In this document: positions 18,995-28,294 of the stretch, in pieces | Layout: the number at the start of each line of letters is the position of its first letter | Position numbering within the stretch: position 1 is the first letter of the stretch | Source of the DNA: Cohnella rhizosphaerae | GTDB lineage: Bacteria; Bacillota; Bacilli; Paenibacillales; Paenibacillaceae | Assembly: GCF_029525575.1 (NCBI RefSeq) | Contig: NZ_JAPDIA010000001.1 | Location: 372,001-436,000, forward strand | Length of the DNA stretch: 64,000 nt | Direction of reading: 5' to 3' | The notes under the pieces: generated by a model | Told to the model about the DNA's origin: nothing | The model's input: the letters and a program-made list of their open reading frames with translations, nothing else | The model's database searches: none | Translations under genes and position numbers: made by a program

Positions 18995-21900
18995 ATGATC
19001 AGCTTGAAGTGGAACAAAGGTAAGGGCAGAAAATCGTTTGCCGGCTTGCTGAGCCTGGCGCTCCTGCTCGGACTGCTCGCGCCCCTCGGCGCCGCCTCGG
19101 CAGCCATCGCGCCGCTGCCGGGTCCGGGCAATCCGCTGCTGTACGACGATTTCGGCGGTGGCGGGCTGTACAAGCAGAACTGGACGAACTGGTACAACCA
19201 GAGCGGCGGCACCGGCGCTTTTTCCAAGGTCACGGTCGATTCGCGGCAAGTCGGCAAGTTCGCGCAGACGCCGAGCACCGGCGCCTCCTGGGCGAAGTTC
19301 CAGCCGATGAACGAGTCCGTCGACCTGACGGGCTACCGCTATCTGAACGTCACGATGAAAAATCCGGGCTACGCCGACTCGCTCATCCGGGTGGCGGTCA
19401 ACGACGGGACGGCCAACTACAATCTGACGGGCGGATGGGTCTCCGTCCCGACGGATTGGACGACGCGACGATACGATCTCGACACGCTCGCGCCCGCGCT
19501 CAAGAAAAAGACGGCCAAGCTGGAGATCTGGCTGCGCCAGTCGGGCGGCGCCTACGGCGAGACGCTCATCGACGAGATCTTCGCCTCTACGGACGAGAGC
19601 GGCGCCGCCCCGACGCTGACCGGCAGCATGAGCGCCAACTCGGCGACCTATACGCAAAACACCGCGTTCACCTTCCTCGCGACGTATACGGACGCCGATA
19701 ATGAAAAGCCGTTCGCCATGCAGCTCGTCGTCGACGATACCGCCTACGACATGCTCGAGTCCGACAGCGGCGATACGACCTATACAGACGGCAAAGACTA
19801 TTATTTCATCACGAAGCTTCCCGCAGGATCGCATTCGCACTTTTTCCGCGCAGGCGACCTGACCTCGGACGAGGTTCGCACGCCCGTGCAGGCGGCGCCG
19901 GTCGTCGCGGCATCGAGCGAAGCGCTTGACGTGGTCGTCAGCCAGGCCGGCTACAATGCCGGCGGGTTCAAAGACGCCCAGGTCGTGTCGACGAGCCCGC
20001 TGTCCGATCTGTCCTATCAGGTAAAGGACGGCGGCGGAACCGTGGCGGCCTCCGGCACGATGGCGTACAAGGGCTTTTACTGGAACCGGCACGTGTATGC
20101 GATCGACTTTTCCGCGGTTTCCGCCGCAGGCGAAGGCTATACGATCGTCACGAACGGCATCGCTTCCTATCCGTTCCCGATCAAAGCCAACGTCTGGGGC
20201 GACTACAAGGACGAGATGACGGCATTCTACCGGCTGCTGAGAGCGGGCGTAGCGACGGAGGACGCATATCCGGCGGGCTATAGCACCGTCGCGCCTTCGG
20301 CCAAGCTGTATCATGAAGCCGGTCATCTGGACGACGCCGCGTCGATCGACGGCTCGACGCATTACGATCTGACGGGCGGCTGGTACGACGCGGGCGACTA
20401 CGGCAAGTACGCCGGCAACCAATGGGTTGCCGCCGAGATCGCGCTCGCGTACGTCCGCCATGCGGACGCCCTTGCCGTCAAATACGACAACGACGCGAAC
20501 GGCATCCCCGATCTCGTCGACGAAGCGGTCTTCGGCAGCGAATACCTGATCAAATGGGCCGATCAATTCGGCGGCGAGCTGTACGACATCAAAAATAACG
20601 CCTCCTTCGTGCATCCCGAGAAATCGACGGACAACGTCGGCGGCAACGCCGACGACCGCCGGATCAGCGGGCTCGGCGTCGGCGGCTCCGCCAAAGCGGC
20701 AGGCGCGCTGGCGGCGACGGCGCGCGCGATCCAAACGGCGATCGCGCAAGGCGACGTCGACGCCGCGAAGATTGCGACGCTTGAAGATTTTGCCGACGAT
20801 TGCCTGGCAGCCGCGATCGTATTCTACGACTATGTCGTCGCCCACCCGGACGGCGTCGTCGGCTCCTACTCGACGCGCGGCGGCATCCCGAATTCGAAGC
20901 TGCTCGCGGACGTGGAGCTCTACCTGCTGACCGGCGATGCCGACTACAAGGACGCGGCGACGGCCAACATCGGCACGCTGACGTTCGCCGATCTGTCGTC
21001 CACCAACTATTGGGATATGCGGCCGATGTCGCTTGCGGAGTTCTATCCCGTTGCCGATGCCGCAACGAAAACGCATATCCAGCAACTGCTGAAGCAGCAG
21101 GTCGACTTCTTTTTGTCATCGGCGGACGATACGCCGTACGGCGTGCTGAACCAGTTCAAAAACTTCGGCGTCAACGAACCGCATGCCTCCTACCTTGGCG
21201 ACATGATGCGCTACTACGAGCTGTTCGGCGATCCTGCCGCGCTGCGCGCCGTAGAGAAAGGTCTTTACTGGATCTTCGGCGAAAACCCGTGGAACATCAG
21301 CTGGGTGTCCGGCATCGGCGCCGACTTCGTCACCTATCCGCATACCCGTTACGACGAAGGGGCGAACGGCAACGCGAACAATCCCGGCATCGTCTTCCCC
21401 GGCGCGATGGTGAGCGGTCCCAATATGAAAGACACGAAAGACAAAACCAGCGTCAGCCCGTGGTACGAGGATCGTTCGCTCTACGCGGACGATACGAACC
21501 AATGGCGCTACAACGAGTTCAGCATCAGCATCCAGGCGGGACTGCTGTACACGATCATGAGCCTCGGCTCGGACCCGGCGGCCAGCTCCGCCGGTGCCGC
21601 GTCGCCGCAGCGGCTGCCGACGCTATCGCCCGTCATCGGCGATTACGTGCGCGGCAATGTCACCGTGCTCGCGGGTCCCGCGACCGGATTAAGCGACCTG
21701 TCCTTCTCGACGTCCGGCCAAAGCGGACCGTACGTCCCGATGTCCGTCTCGGGCGCCGTGTATGCGGCTTCGATCGACGAGAGCGCTTCGGCGCCCTACG
21801 CCAACAAGCGGGTCGACGTTAGAGGCAAGGACGCCGCGGGCAATTATACGTACAGCTCGACGCATTACACGGTCGCGGCGCCGCTGCCCGATCCTTCGCA

Positions 21901-23216
21901 CCCGCTTCTGTACGACGATTTCGGGGGCGGGGGGGCTATGGGGCTCGACCGGCGGCAACAACGAGTGGGTGAATTGGTATACGCAGAACGGCGGCACGGC
22001 GACTTTCGCCAGGACGACCGCCGACGGGCGCACGGCCGGCCTGTTCACGCAGACGCCGACGGCGACCAACTCGTACGCCAAGTTCCAGCCGTGGCACGAC
22101 TTCGTCGACCTGTCCGGTTATCGCTTTTTGAACTTCACGGTAAAAAATCCCGGCTACGCGAATCTGCGCATGAAAATAGAGCTGAACGACGGCACGCGCA
22201 CTTATAACCTGACGGGCGGCTGGGCGGCTGTGCCGACGTCCTGGACCGACCTTCAGATCAATCTCGATGCCCTGTCTCCCGCCGTAAACAAGAAGAAAAC
22301 GACGATGGCGATCTGGCTGAACCAGACGGCCGTCGGCTACGGCGAGCTGCTCGTGGACGAGATCAAGGCGACCAACGTCGCGAGCGGCTCCGCGCCGACG
22401 CTGACTGCGGGCGGCGTAAACCATGCATCCGGCGACACGGATACGGACTATACGTTCAGCGTGACTTATACGGACGCGGACAACGAGAAGCCGTTCGCGA
22501 TGGAGCTCGTCCTGGACGGCGTCGTGCATGCGATGACGGCGGTCGATGCCGGCGATACGACGTATACGGACGGCAAAGCGTACGCGTATACGACCAAGCT
22601 TCCGCCCGGCGTTCATTCGTACTATTTTCATACGACGGATACGACGAGAGACGCGGTGAGCAGCGCGATCCAGTCTGGTCCCGCCGTCAGCGGCTCGCTG
22701 CTGGCCGACGACTTCGAAGACGGCAACGCGGACGGCTGGACGCCGACGAGCGGCGCCTGGTCGGTGCAAGCCGGCCGGTACGCCGGCCAGGCGGGCAGCG
22801 GCAACAGCTTCTCCGTGGCGGGCGATTCGGCCTGGACCGACTATACGCTCCAGGCCGACGTCAGCGTGACGAACAATACCGGCGGCAACAAGGACGCGGG
22901 ACTCCTGTTCCGCTATGTCGACAGCGATAATTACTACATGCTGTACGTCAAAAACAACGATCGCACCGGTCGCAAACTGGAGCTTGTGAAGTCGGTCGGC
23001 GGCGTAAAAACGACGCTCGGGTACGCGAATCCGAGCGTGGCCGCGGATACGTTCTATATCTACAAGATCGTGGCGGACGGATCGAGCCTTTCGGTCTACC
23101 AGAACGGCGTGCCCCAGTTCGCGGTCGCGGACGGCGCGCTCTCGTCCGGCCGAATCGGAGCGCGGGTGTACGCGAACACCAAAGCCTATTTCGACAATGT
23201 CACCGTTACGCGATAA
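18995..23216 (+). CDS. Secreted multimodular GH9 glycoside hydrolase, xanthanase-like (frameshift)
   Basis: Restored length about 1406 residues. Signal peptide (cleavage near GAASA, residue 36); carbohydrate-binding module I (about 45-200); beta-sandwich linker (205-300); Ig-like plus GH9 catalytic domain (310-860); linker; second copies of the module and linker; C-terminal LamG-like domain (LLADDFEDGNADGW onward). Catalytic residues: D465/D468 in WYDAGDYGKY and E841 in RYNEFSISIQ. Seven G's at 21929-21935 break the frame; one fewer restores DDFGGGGLWGSTGG. The ATG at 18995 follows GGAGG (18982). The architecture resembles Paenibacillus endo-xanthanases with CBM84; the substrate is inferred. 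Confidence 0.88.
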
Positions 23217-23229
23217 CGAACTGAAGCAA

Positions 23230-23265
23230 GGAGCCGGCAGTTCGCCGGCTCCTGTTCTATTCTTT
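23230..23265 (+). terminator. Intrinsic terminator after GH9
   Basis: Perfect 9-bp stem GGAGCCGGC / GCCGGCTCC around AGTTC, followed by TGTTCTATTCTTT, 13 bp past the GH9 stop. Confidence 0.85.
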
Positions 23266-23279
23266 GACGCGCTCCGGGC

Positions 23280-23474
23280 CTAGCCGACGGCCACGAACTT
23301 GACCGCGTCGGCGACGACGTAACCGTCGGGAGACCCGAGCGCGTCGTTGCGGATCGTGACGCTGCCGCCCGATCCGGCCAAAAATTCGTATGTCCCGATC
23401 GAATGCCAGACCCCGCCGCCCGAACGCTGATCGACCGCCGTGCGCGTCGTCCCCGATGCATGGCCGACATCGAC
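23280..23474 (-). pseudogene. C-terminal remainder of the PL8 gene beyond an in-frame TAG
   Basis: Straight after the TAG at 23477-23475 the same frame continues for 64 codons (VDVGHASGTTRTAVDQ ... GYVVADAVKFVAVG) to a TAG at 23282-23280. This is the second half of the golvesin-type beta-sandwich begun before the stop (VIVDNADSAGVTRTGTW). So the lyase gene carries a nonsense change, or a base-call error, in its last domain. CAG or another sense codon would restore the protein. It has no start of its own. Confidence 0.75.
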
Positions 23475-26105
23475 CTACACCGCATCCTCCCGATTAAAAT
23501 GGGCCGGCCACATCAGATACACCTCATATGAGCCGGCGATCGGCAGATTCGGCGTAAAAGTCACGCTTTTCGTTCCTTTGCCGGCGTTGTCGTCATGCAA
23601 ATAATTCGCGCCGTAACGGTCCGTCTGCGTGCTGGCAGTTTTCCACGTCCCCGTCCTGGTCACGCCCGCCGAATCGGCATTGTCCACGATGACGGACGGC
23701 AGTTCGGGCTCTCCCGGATCGACCGGTCCGCTCGTATCTTCGCCCAGCTGGAACGACGCGTGAAACGATTTGCCCTTCGCGCCGTTCACGTTAACGGTGA
23801 ATTTGATCGTCGGAGCGAGCTGCGTGACCGTAATGCCCGGATCCGCGCTGTAGCCCTCGGCCGAGCGCGCCAGTTCGATCGCGATGGTGCCGTTGTTCGC
23901 TTGCGTCGGATCGGACACCGACGCCTCGAGGCGCTCGTCCGCGATCTCGCGGGTCATCACCGACGCCTTTTTGTTCGACGTGATCAGATCGGCCGTCTGC
24001 GTCGTATCCGTCCAGAAGTTCGCGCCGACCAGTCCGAGCGTTTTTTCCTTGACCGACTGTACGCCGCTCGTATTGGCGACGATCTCGATCGCGGGATCGG
24101 CGGCGTAGGCGCCGACCTGCGCGCTCGTCTTGTTCGGCAGCAGCACATACCCGTACGACGCACCCGAAGGATTCGTGCCGTGGTCGATCCACATCGTCTC
24201 GTAGTTGCGCGTGACGGCGGTAGAGGGCGTGGCCGGGCGATTGTTGATCTGCTTCCAGGTACCCGTGCGCGCTTCCCGCTTCGTCTGCAGCGTCGCGCCT
24301 CCAGGAAAGTAGTAGCCGATGTCCGAGCCGTCGGCGGTATTGCCCGCCAGGTGCACCCAATTGACGCCGGTCAGCGTCTGCGCGACGCCCAGACCGGTGG
24401 ACAGCGCCGCTCCGTTCGCCGTCCAGGCATTGTCGCCGGCCCCGTTCAGCTTGCGATTGTCGACGACCGTCTCGATCGGGATGCCTGCCGTGCTGGATAT
24501 GCCTGATCCGAGCGCGACGATCTCGTCGTCGAACATGAACCAGGATTTGCGCGCGGTCAGATTGTAAGCGCCGTAGGAGAGATCCATGCCACTGGCGCCG
24601 TACTGTCCCGCAAGCGATACGCCGCCCGTCCAGCTCGACGTGCCGGTCCCGCTCGCGATCGGCGTCCCAGAGGCGACCGTCGTCCCCGGGATCCGGTAGG
24701 CATCCACGGTCGGCCAATAGTCCTCGCTGTATTGCGCAAGGTCCTGATTGTACAGATAGGTCGCGCCCGCTCCCGTATACCAGCCCCGCCCGTTCTCGCT
24801 ATTGATCGATTCGTAGCTGCTGATCCGCGTCGAATACAAGGCGAGTCCCAGAGCGAAACCGGGCCGCTGCAGGACGGCCCGGTCCATCGCAGCGTACTGC
24901 TTGTAAAGATTCGGCGCCGCGGCGGGCGCTATGGACGGATCGTCAACGATCGCCTTGGCAAGGCGGATCGTGTCGGTCGATACGTCGCCGTAGAAGCTGC
25001 TGAACGTATCTTCCTGAATCACGCGCTTCGCAATCTGTTTGAAGGCGGCTGCATGCGGCGCCGGCGCGAACTGGGCAAGCCGCACGATGCTCGCGACGAT
25101 GCCGTGCCCGACCGCATGATCCTGCGCGTAGCTGCGGGAAATCTCCCGTCCGCGCACCATGTCCATCATCGCGCCCTTGTACAGCAGCGGCCGATAGGCT
25201 TCGTAGATCCACTGCCAAACGTTGCTCTGGTTCGGATCGGATACCGACCAGGTAGAGCCCGACAGCAAGTACATCAGGTTGGCCGTCGTTTCCAGCACGG
25301 AGCTGCCGTATCCGCCGGTATAGGCGAAAGTGGTATGCTGGACGAAGGAGCCGTCCGCATAGAAGCCATCTCCGCCCGTCGCGTACGGGAATATGCCTGT
25401 GCCGGACAAGCCGTTGCGCGCCGCGGCCAGCTTGACCGCGTCCTTGACGATGACCGCGCGCACGCCGACGACGATCGCCTGCCACGCCCGGTTCGCGCCC
25501 GTGAGTCCGATCGAAGGCGTAAAATAATCGATGGTGTCCATATAGGTCGCCATCCGCGCTGCGCTTATATCGTCGTACAGCAGCACCGCGATGTCGTTCA
25601 GGCTCATCGGGATGCCGAGCTGCCAATGCCACCAGTTGTAAGCGGAGCGGCTTCGCGTGCTGTTGTAGCTGTTGACGTACAGCCAGTCGAGCGCATCCAG
25701 AATGTCTTCCTTGAGGTCCGCGTTGCCGTAAAGGCTGGAGCCGACGGTCGTCGCCGCCAAAGCCATCGTCCGCAGACGCTCGTAAACCGCGTTTACATTG
25801 TCCGAAGTGCCGTTGCCGCGGAGCGCGTACCAGATGTACGTGCGCGAAGAGGACAAGTCCATGTCTTCCCAATAGTCGTTCGCATCTTGGGCAAGCTTGT
25901 CCGTCCGCGCTGCGATATCCGAATCCGCCGGATCCAGCGCCGGGCCTCCGGTCAGCAGCGTCGCCCACTTGATTCGAAGCGCGTCGAATTCATCCGATGC
26001 GTGCGCAATGTCCGGCTGCCAGCCTCCCCACAGCGTCATCAGCAGCGCAGCGATCAGGATGCCCGACAGCATGCCCTTCAACCTTTTTCTCCAGCTTCCG
26101 CTCAT
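23475..26105 (-). CDS. Secreted polysaccharide lyase family 8 (xanthan/hyaluronate-lyase type), truncated at the last domain
   Basis: 876 residues to the TAG (941 if read through). Signal peptide MSGSWRKRLKGML...AHA; alpha/alpha-barrel catalytic domain to about residue 380, then beta-sandwich domains and a split golvesin-like C-terminus. The likely catalytic triad is N205 (GANRAWQ), H257 (FVQHTTF) and Y266 (GGYGSS), whose spacing matches that known for Bacillus xanthan lyase. The ATG at 26105 is preferred (GAGG seven bases upstream) over 26129, which has no site. Convergent with GH9. PL8 also includes chondroitin and hyaluronate lyases; the GH9 neighbour favours xanthan. Confidence 0.88.
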   Translation of the reverse strand: MSGSWRKRLKGMLSGILIAALLMTLWGGWQPDIAHASDEFDALRIKWATLLTGGPALDPADSDIAARTDKLAQDANDYWEDMDLSSSRTYIWYALRGNGTSDNVNAVYERLRTMALAATTVGSSLYGNADLKEDILDALDWLYVNSYNSTRSRSAYNWWHWQLGIPMSLNDIAVLLYDDISAARMATYMDTIDYFTPSIGLTGANRAWQAIVVGVRAVIVKDAVKLAAARNGLSGTGIFPYATGGDGFYADGSFVQHTTFAYTGGYGSSVLETTANLMYLLSGSTWSVSDPNQSNVWQWIYEAYRPLLYKGAMMDMVRGREISRSYAQDHAVGHGIVASIVRLAQFAPAPHAAAFKQIAKRVIQEDTFSSFYGDVSTDTIRLAKAIVDDPSIAPAAAPNLYKQYAAMDRAVLQRPGFALGLALYSTRISSYESINSENGRGWYTGAGATYLYNQDLAQYSEDYWPTVDAYRIPGTTVASGTPIASGTGTSSWTGGVSLAGQYGASGMDLSYGAYNLTARKSWFMFDDEIVALGSGISSTAGIPIETVVDNRKLNGAGDNAWTANGAALSTGLGVAQTLTGVNWVHLAGNTADGSDIGYYFPGGATLQTKREARTGTWKQINNRPATPSTAVTRNYETMWIDHGTNPSGASYGYVLLPNKTSAQVGAYAADPAIEIVANTSGVQSVKEKTLGLVGANFWTDTTQTADLITSNKKASVMTREIADERLEASVSDPTQANNGTIAIELARSAEGYSADPGITVTQLAPTIKFTVNVNGAKGKSFHASFQLGEDTSGPVDPGEPELPSVIVDNADSAGVTRTGTWKTASTQTDRYGANYLHDDNAGKGTKSVTFTPNLPIAGSYEVYLMWPAHFNREDAV

Positions 26106-26130
26106 TAACATTCCTCGTTTCTTCATCATT

Positions 26131-26144
26131 TAAAAGCGCTTTCA
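26131..26144 (-). promoter_or_regulatory. cre site (CcpA) upstream of the PL8 gene
   Basis: Minus strand TGAAAGCGCTTTTA differs at one base from the consensus palindrome TGAAAGCGCTTTCA. A possible promoter (TTGCGC, then GATAAT after 18 bp) lies just upstream, so bound CcpA would block early transcription. This implies repression of the lyase when preferred sugars are present. Confidence 0.75.
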
Positions 26145-26332
26145 TTTATTATCATAACGAATATGTACATCGCGCAAAATGCCGGAGAATCCAGAAAAGG
26201 TTCGATCTATCCATGAAAAACGGGAAGAAGCGGATGCATCGCCGCTTCCTCCCGTTATGCTTCGCTATTGAACGTATGACGAGCTTGAACGGAACGGGTA
26301 CTGCCGCGCTTAGCGTGGATGAAAGACCGGTC

Positions 26333-26607
26333 TTACCACCAGCCTCCCCAACCGCCGCCCCAGCCGCCCCCCCAGCCGCCCCCCCCCAATATGCGTAAGG
26401 GGCCGTGCCGATCGCGAGCAGATCGAACAAAACCAGCGGGATAATGGCTTTGGTCTGAACCTGTTTGCCTTTATTGCCCCGCTCTAGGATGAGCGAATCG
26501 CCTTTGATGCCGACCAGCTTGCCGTATACGACGGAGCGATCCTTGCGAACGGCATAGATATGGCGTCCGACGAGCTTTTGCGCCTGCGCTTTGGTCACGC
26601 GTACCAT
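26333..26607 (-). CDS. Small conserved-type protein with Gly/Trp-rich tail (frameshift in a nine-base run)
   Basis: About 90 residues, beginning MVRVTKAQAQKLVGRHIYAV, with a KOW/SH3-like stretch (RSVVYGKLVGIKGDSLILER) and then a hydrophobic turn APYAYWG. In one frame the tail becomes Ala-rich and runs on. If the nine C's at 26388-26396 are adjusted to 7 or 10, the tail becomes tandem WGGG units ending in WW and a stop at 26333. The ATG at 26607 follows GGGAGGAG. It is separated from rplT by a terminator. Function unknown. Confidence 0.65.
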
Positions 26608-26733
26608 GCGAACTCCTCCCTTCACCGTTTGTCCGTTCAGTATATGACCGCGGCCTTGTTTAGGGCTGTACGCTTGTACAGGGCGAAGCGCGGAGTTGCG
26701 CGACGAGCCGGCCGGGAAGAGGAACGCGCGAAC

Positions 26734-26772
26734 GCAAAAAGACGCCGCCCCATTGAAGGGAACGGCGTCTTG
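26734..26772 (-). terminator. Terminator of the infC-rpmI-rplT operon
   Basis: Minus strand AGACGCCG ... CGGCGTCT hairpin followed by TTTTT, 11 bp past the rplT stop. Confidence 0.88.
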
Positions 26773-26783
26773 AACGCGAACGT

Positions 26784-27143
26784 TTACGCGTTGATTTTTT
26801 CTTTGGCGGTGCCGGCCAGCGAGTTGAACGCGGTGATGTCGTTCACGGCCAGGTCGGCGAGGATCTTGCGGTTCACTTCGATGCCGGCCAGCTTCAGGCC
26901 GTACATCAGCTTGCTGTAGGACAGGCCGTTCTGGCGAGCGGCAGCGTTGATCCGTACGATCCACAGCTTGCGGAAGTTGCGCTTCGTCTGGCGACGGTCG
27001 CGGTACGCGTACGTAAGGGACTTCAGAACTTGCTCGTTGGCTTTCTTGAAGAGGCGGTGCTTGGCGCCCCAGTAACCTTTAGCCAGCTTCAGGACTCTAT
27101 TGCGACGGCGGCGCGTTACGAACCCGCCTTTGACTCTTGCCAT
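26784..27143 (-). CDS. rplT: Ribosomal protein L20
   Basis: 119 residues, the normal L20 length, starting [20 protein letters not shown] and containing [18 protein letters not shown]. It binds 23S rRNA early in large-subunit assembly and, in Bacillus, represses its own operon by binding the leader. Intact; last gene of infC-rpmI-rplT. Confidence 0.98.
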   Translation of the reverse strand: MARVKGGFVTRRRRNRVLKLAKGYWGAKHRLFKKANEQVLKSLTYAYRDRRQTKRNFRKLWIVRINAAARQNGLSYSKLMYGLKLAGIEVNRKILADLAVNDITAFNSLAGTAKEKINA

Positions 27144-27202
27144 TTGAGATTACCTCCCGGTGAATGTGTAAGTCCGCTGCGCGGCGCAGCGAATCGGATC
27201 GA

Positions 27203-27403
27203 TTACTTCAGGTTGGCCAACTGCTGCTTCATGCGGCGAACGTCGCCGTCGGCCAGCAGGGGCTGCGTGCCCAGGACGCGCTTTTGGCGGCCGGACTTGT
27301 GGGACAGCAAGTGGTTCTTGTAAGCCTTGAAACGCTTGACCTTGCCGGTGCCGGTGATCTTGAAGCGGTCCTTCAGGCTGCTGTGGGTTTTCATCTTAGG
27401 CAT
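27203..27403 (-). CDS. rpmI: Ribosomal protein L35
   Basis: 66 residues, MPKMKTHSSLKDRFKITGTG, with the basic KAYKNHLLSHKSGRQKRVLG segment typical of L35. It lies between infC and rplT as in most Bacillota. Intact, preceded by AGGAGG. Confidence 0.98.
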   Translation of the reverse strand: MPKMKTHSSLKDRFKITGTGKVKRFKAYKNHLLSHKSGRQKRVLGTQPLLADGDVRRMKQQLANLK

Positions 27404-27421
27404 CTGTATTTCCTCCTGTCG

Positions 27422-27943
27422 TCAGTTGGTGGCCTTGGGGGCCAGAATCATAATCATGCTGCGGCCTTCGAGCTTCGGCACGCGTTCGATGACGCACAGG
27501 TCTTCGCCCGTGGCTTCTTGCGCGACGCGCTCGAGAATCTTCTGGCCGATGTTGGCGTGGGCAATCTCACGACCGCGGAACCGCACGGAGCACTTGACCT
27601 TGTCGCCTTCCTTGAGAAACTTGATCACGTTGCGCATCTTGGTCTGATAGTCGTGCTCGTCGATGTTCGCACGGAACCAAACTTCCTTCAGATCGACGAT
27701 CTTCTGATTCTTCCGGGCTTCCTTCTCTTTCTTCTGTTGCTCGTAGCGGAATTTGCCGTAGTCCATGATGCGGCATACGGGCGGCTTCGCTTGCGGAGCT
27801 ACATTGACCAGATCGAGATTCGCGTCGATCGCCATCTGCATCGCTTCCCTGAACGGCTTGATGCCGATCTGTTCGCCTTCAGCGCCTACCAGACGAACTT
27901 CCTTCGCCCGGATTTCCTCATTGATTTGATGATCCTTGCTAAT
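27422..27943 (-). CDS. infC: Translation initiation factor IF-3 (ATT start)
   Basis: 173 residues. Binds the 30S subunit and checks initiator tRNA pairing. The N-domain ends near KPPVCRIMDYGKFRYEQQKK and the C-domain has KEVWFRANIDEHDYQTK and RGREIAHANIG. The first ATG in frame (27841) would delete the N-domain. The correct start is ATT at 27943 behind GGAGGTGG, giving ISKDHQINEEIRAKEVRLVG. An AUU start is a known feature of infC and lets IF-3 limit its own translation. Confidence 0.95.
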   Translation of the reverse strand: MSKDHQINEEIRAKEVRLVGAEGEQIGIKPFREAMQMAIDANLDLVNVAPQAKPPVCRIMDYGKFRYEQQKKEKEARKNQKIVDLKEVWFRANIDEHDYQTKMRNVIKFLKEGDKVKCSVRFRGREIAHANIGQKILERVAQEATGEDLCVIERVPKLEGRSMIMILAPKATN

Positions 27944-27949
27944 AACGTT

Positions 27950-28190
27950 CCACCTCCATTAATGGAAAAAGGTCGTCGTTGCAACCTGGGCAACCGAAAT
28001 GTCAAGAAGACAATAAAAAATACGGGCATGATCGCCCGCATTCCGCTCGCTAACGTTAGGTGGCCGCCGGCGGCGAGCAAGCTCGCCCGGGGGACCGGGT
28101 ACGTAGGCTACGCTGACCAGCCGGCGTCCGCCGAACAGGTGAGAAGCGGGAGAGCTTCTTCTTGATAGCACTGTTATTTAACAGTTACCG
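27950..28190 (-). promoter_or_regulatory. Leader of the infC operon, probably L20-responsive
   Basis: About 240 transcribed bases between the promoter and infC, GC-rich and able to fold. It ends in a terminator hairpin (GCGGGC/GCCCGT at 28039-28022, then six T's). Bacillus infC operons have an L20-bound leader with a terminator in this position; that this one works the same way is inferred. Confidence 0.7.
28014..28040 (-). terminator. Leader terminator before infC
   Basis: Minus strand GCGGGC-GATCAT-GCCCGT followed by ATTTTTTATT, about 70 bases before the ATT start. It is placed to cut transcription before the operon. Confidence 0.75.
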
Positions 28191-28194
28191 AACT

Positions 28195-28223
28195 ACTATA
28201 GCACGCCCGGCCGGGCATGTCAA
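28195..28223 (-). promoter_or_regulatory. SigA-type promoter of the infC operon
   Basis: Minus strand TTGACA (28223-28218), 17-bp spacer, TATAGT (28200-28195): near-consensus. Confidence 0.85.
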
Positions 28224-28294
28224 ACGAATCGCAGATCCGGCAGGACGGAAGTCGGCCGCGCCTCAAAGGGCGCGACCGGCGCGGTGCGCGCAAG

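Noticed and set aside
18992-21085. Minus-strand 697-codon open frame
   Set aside because: Antisense to GH9; Arg-rich shadow typical of GC-rich coding DNA.
27164-28165. Plus-strand open frame of 333 codons across infC
   Set aside because: Antisense shadow of rpmI/infC in high-GC DNA; the conserved genes are on the minus strand.
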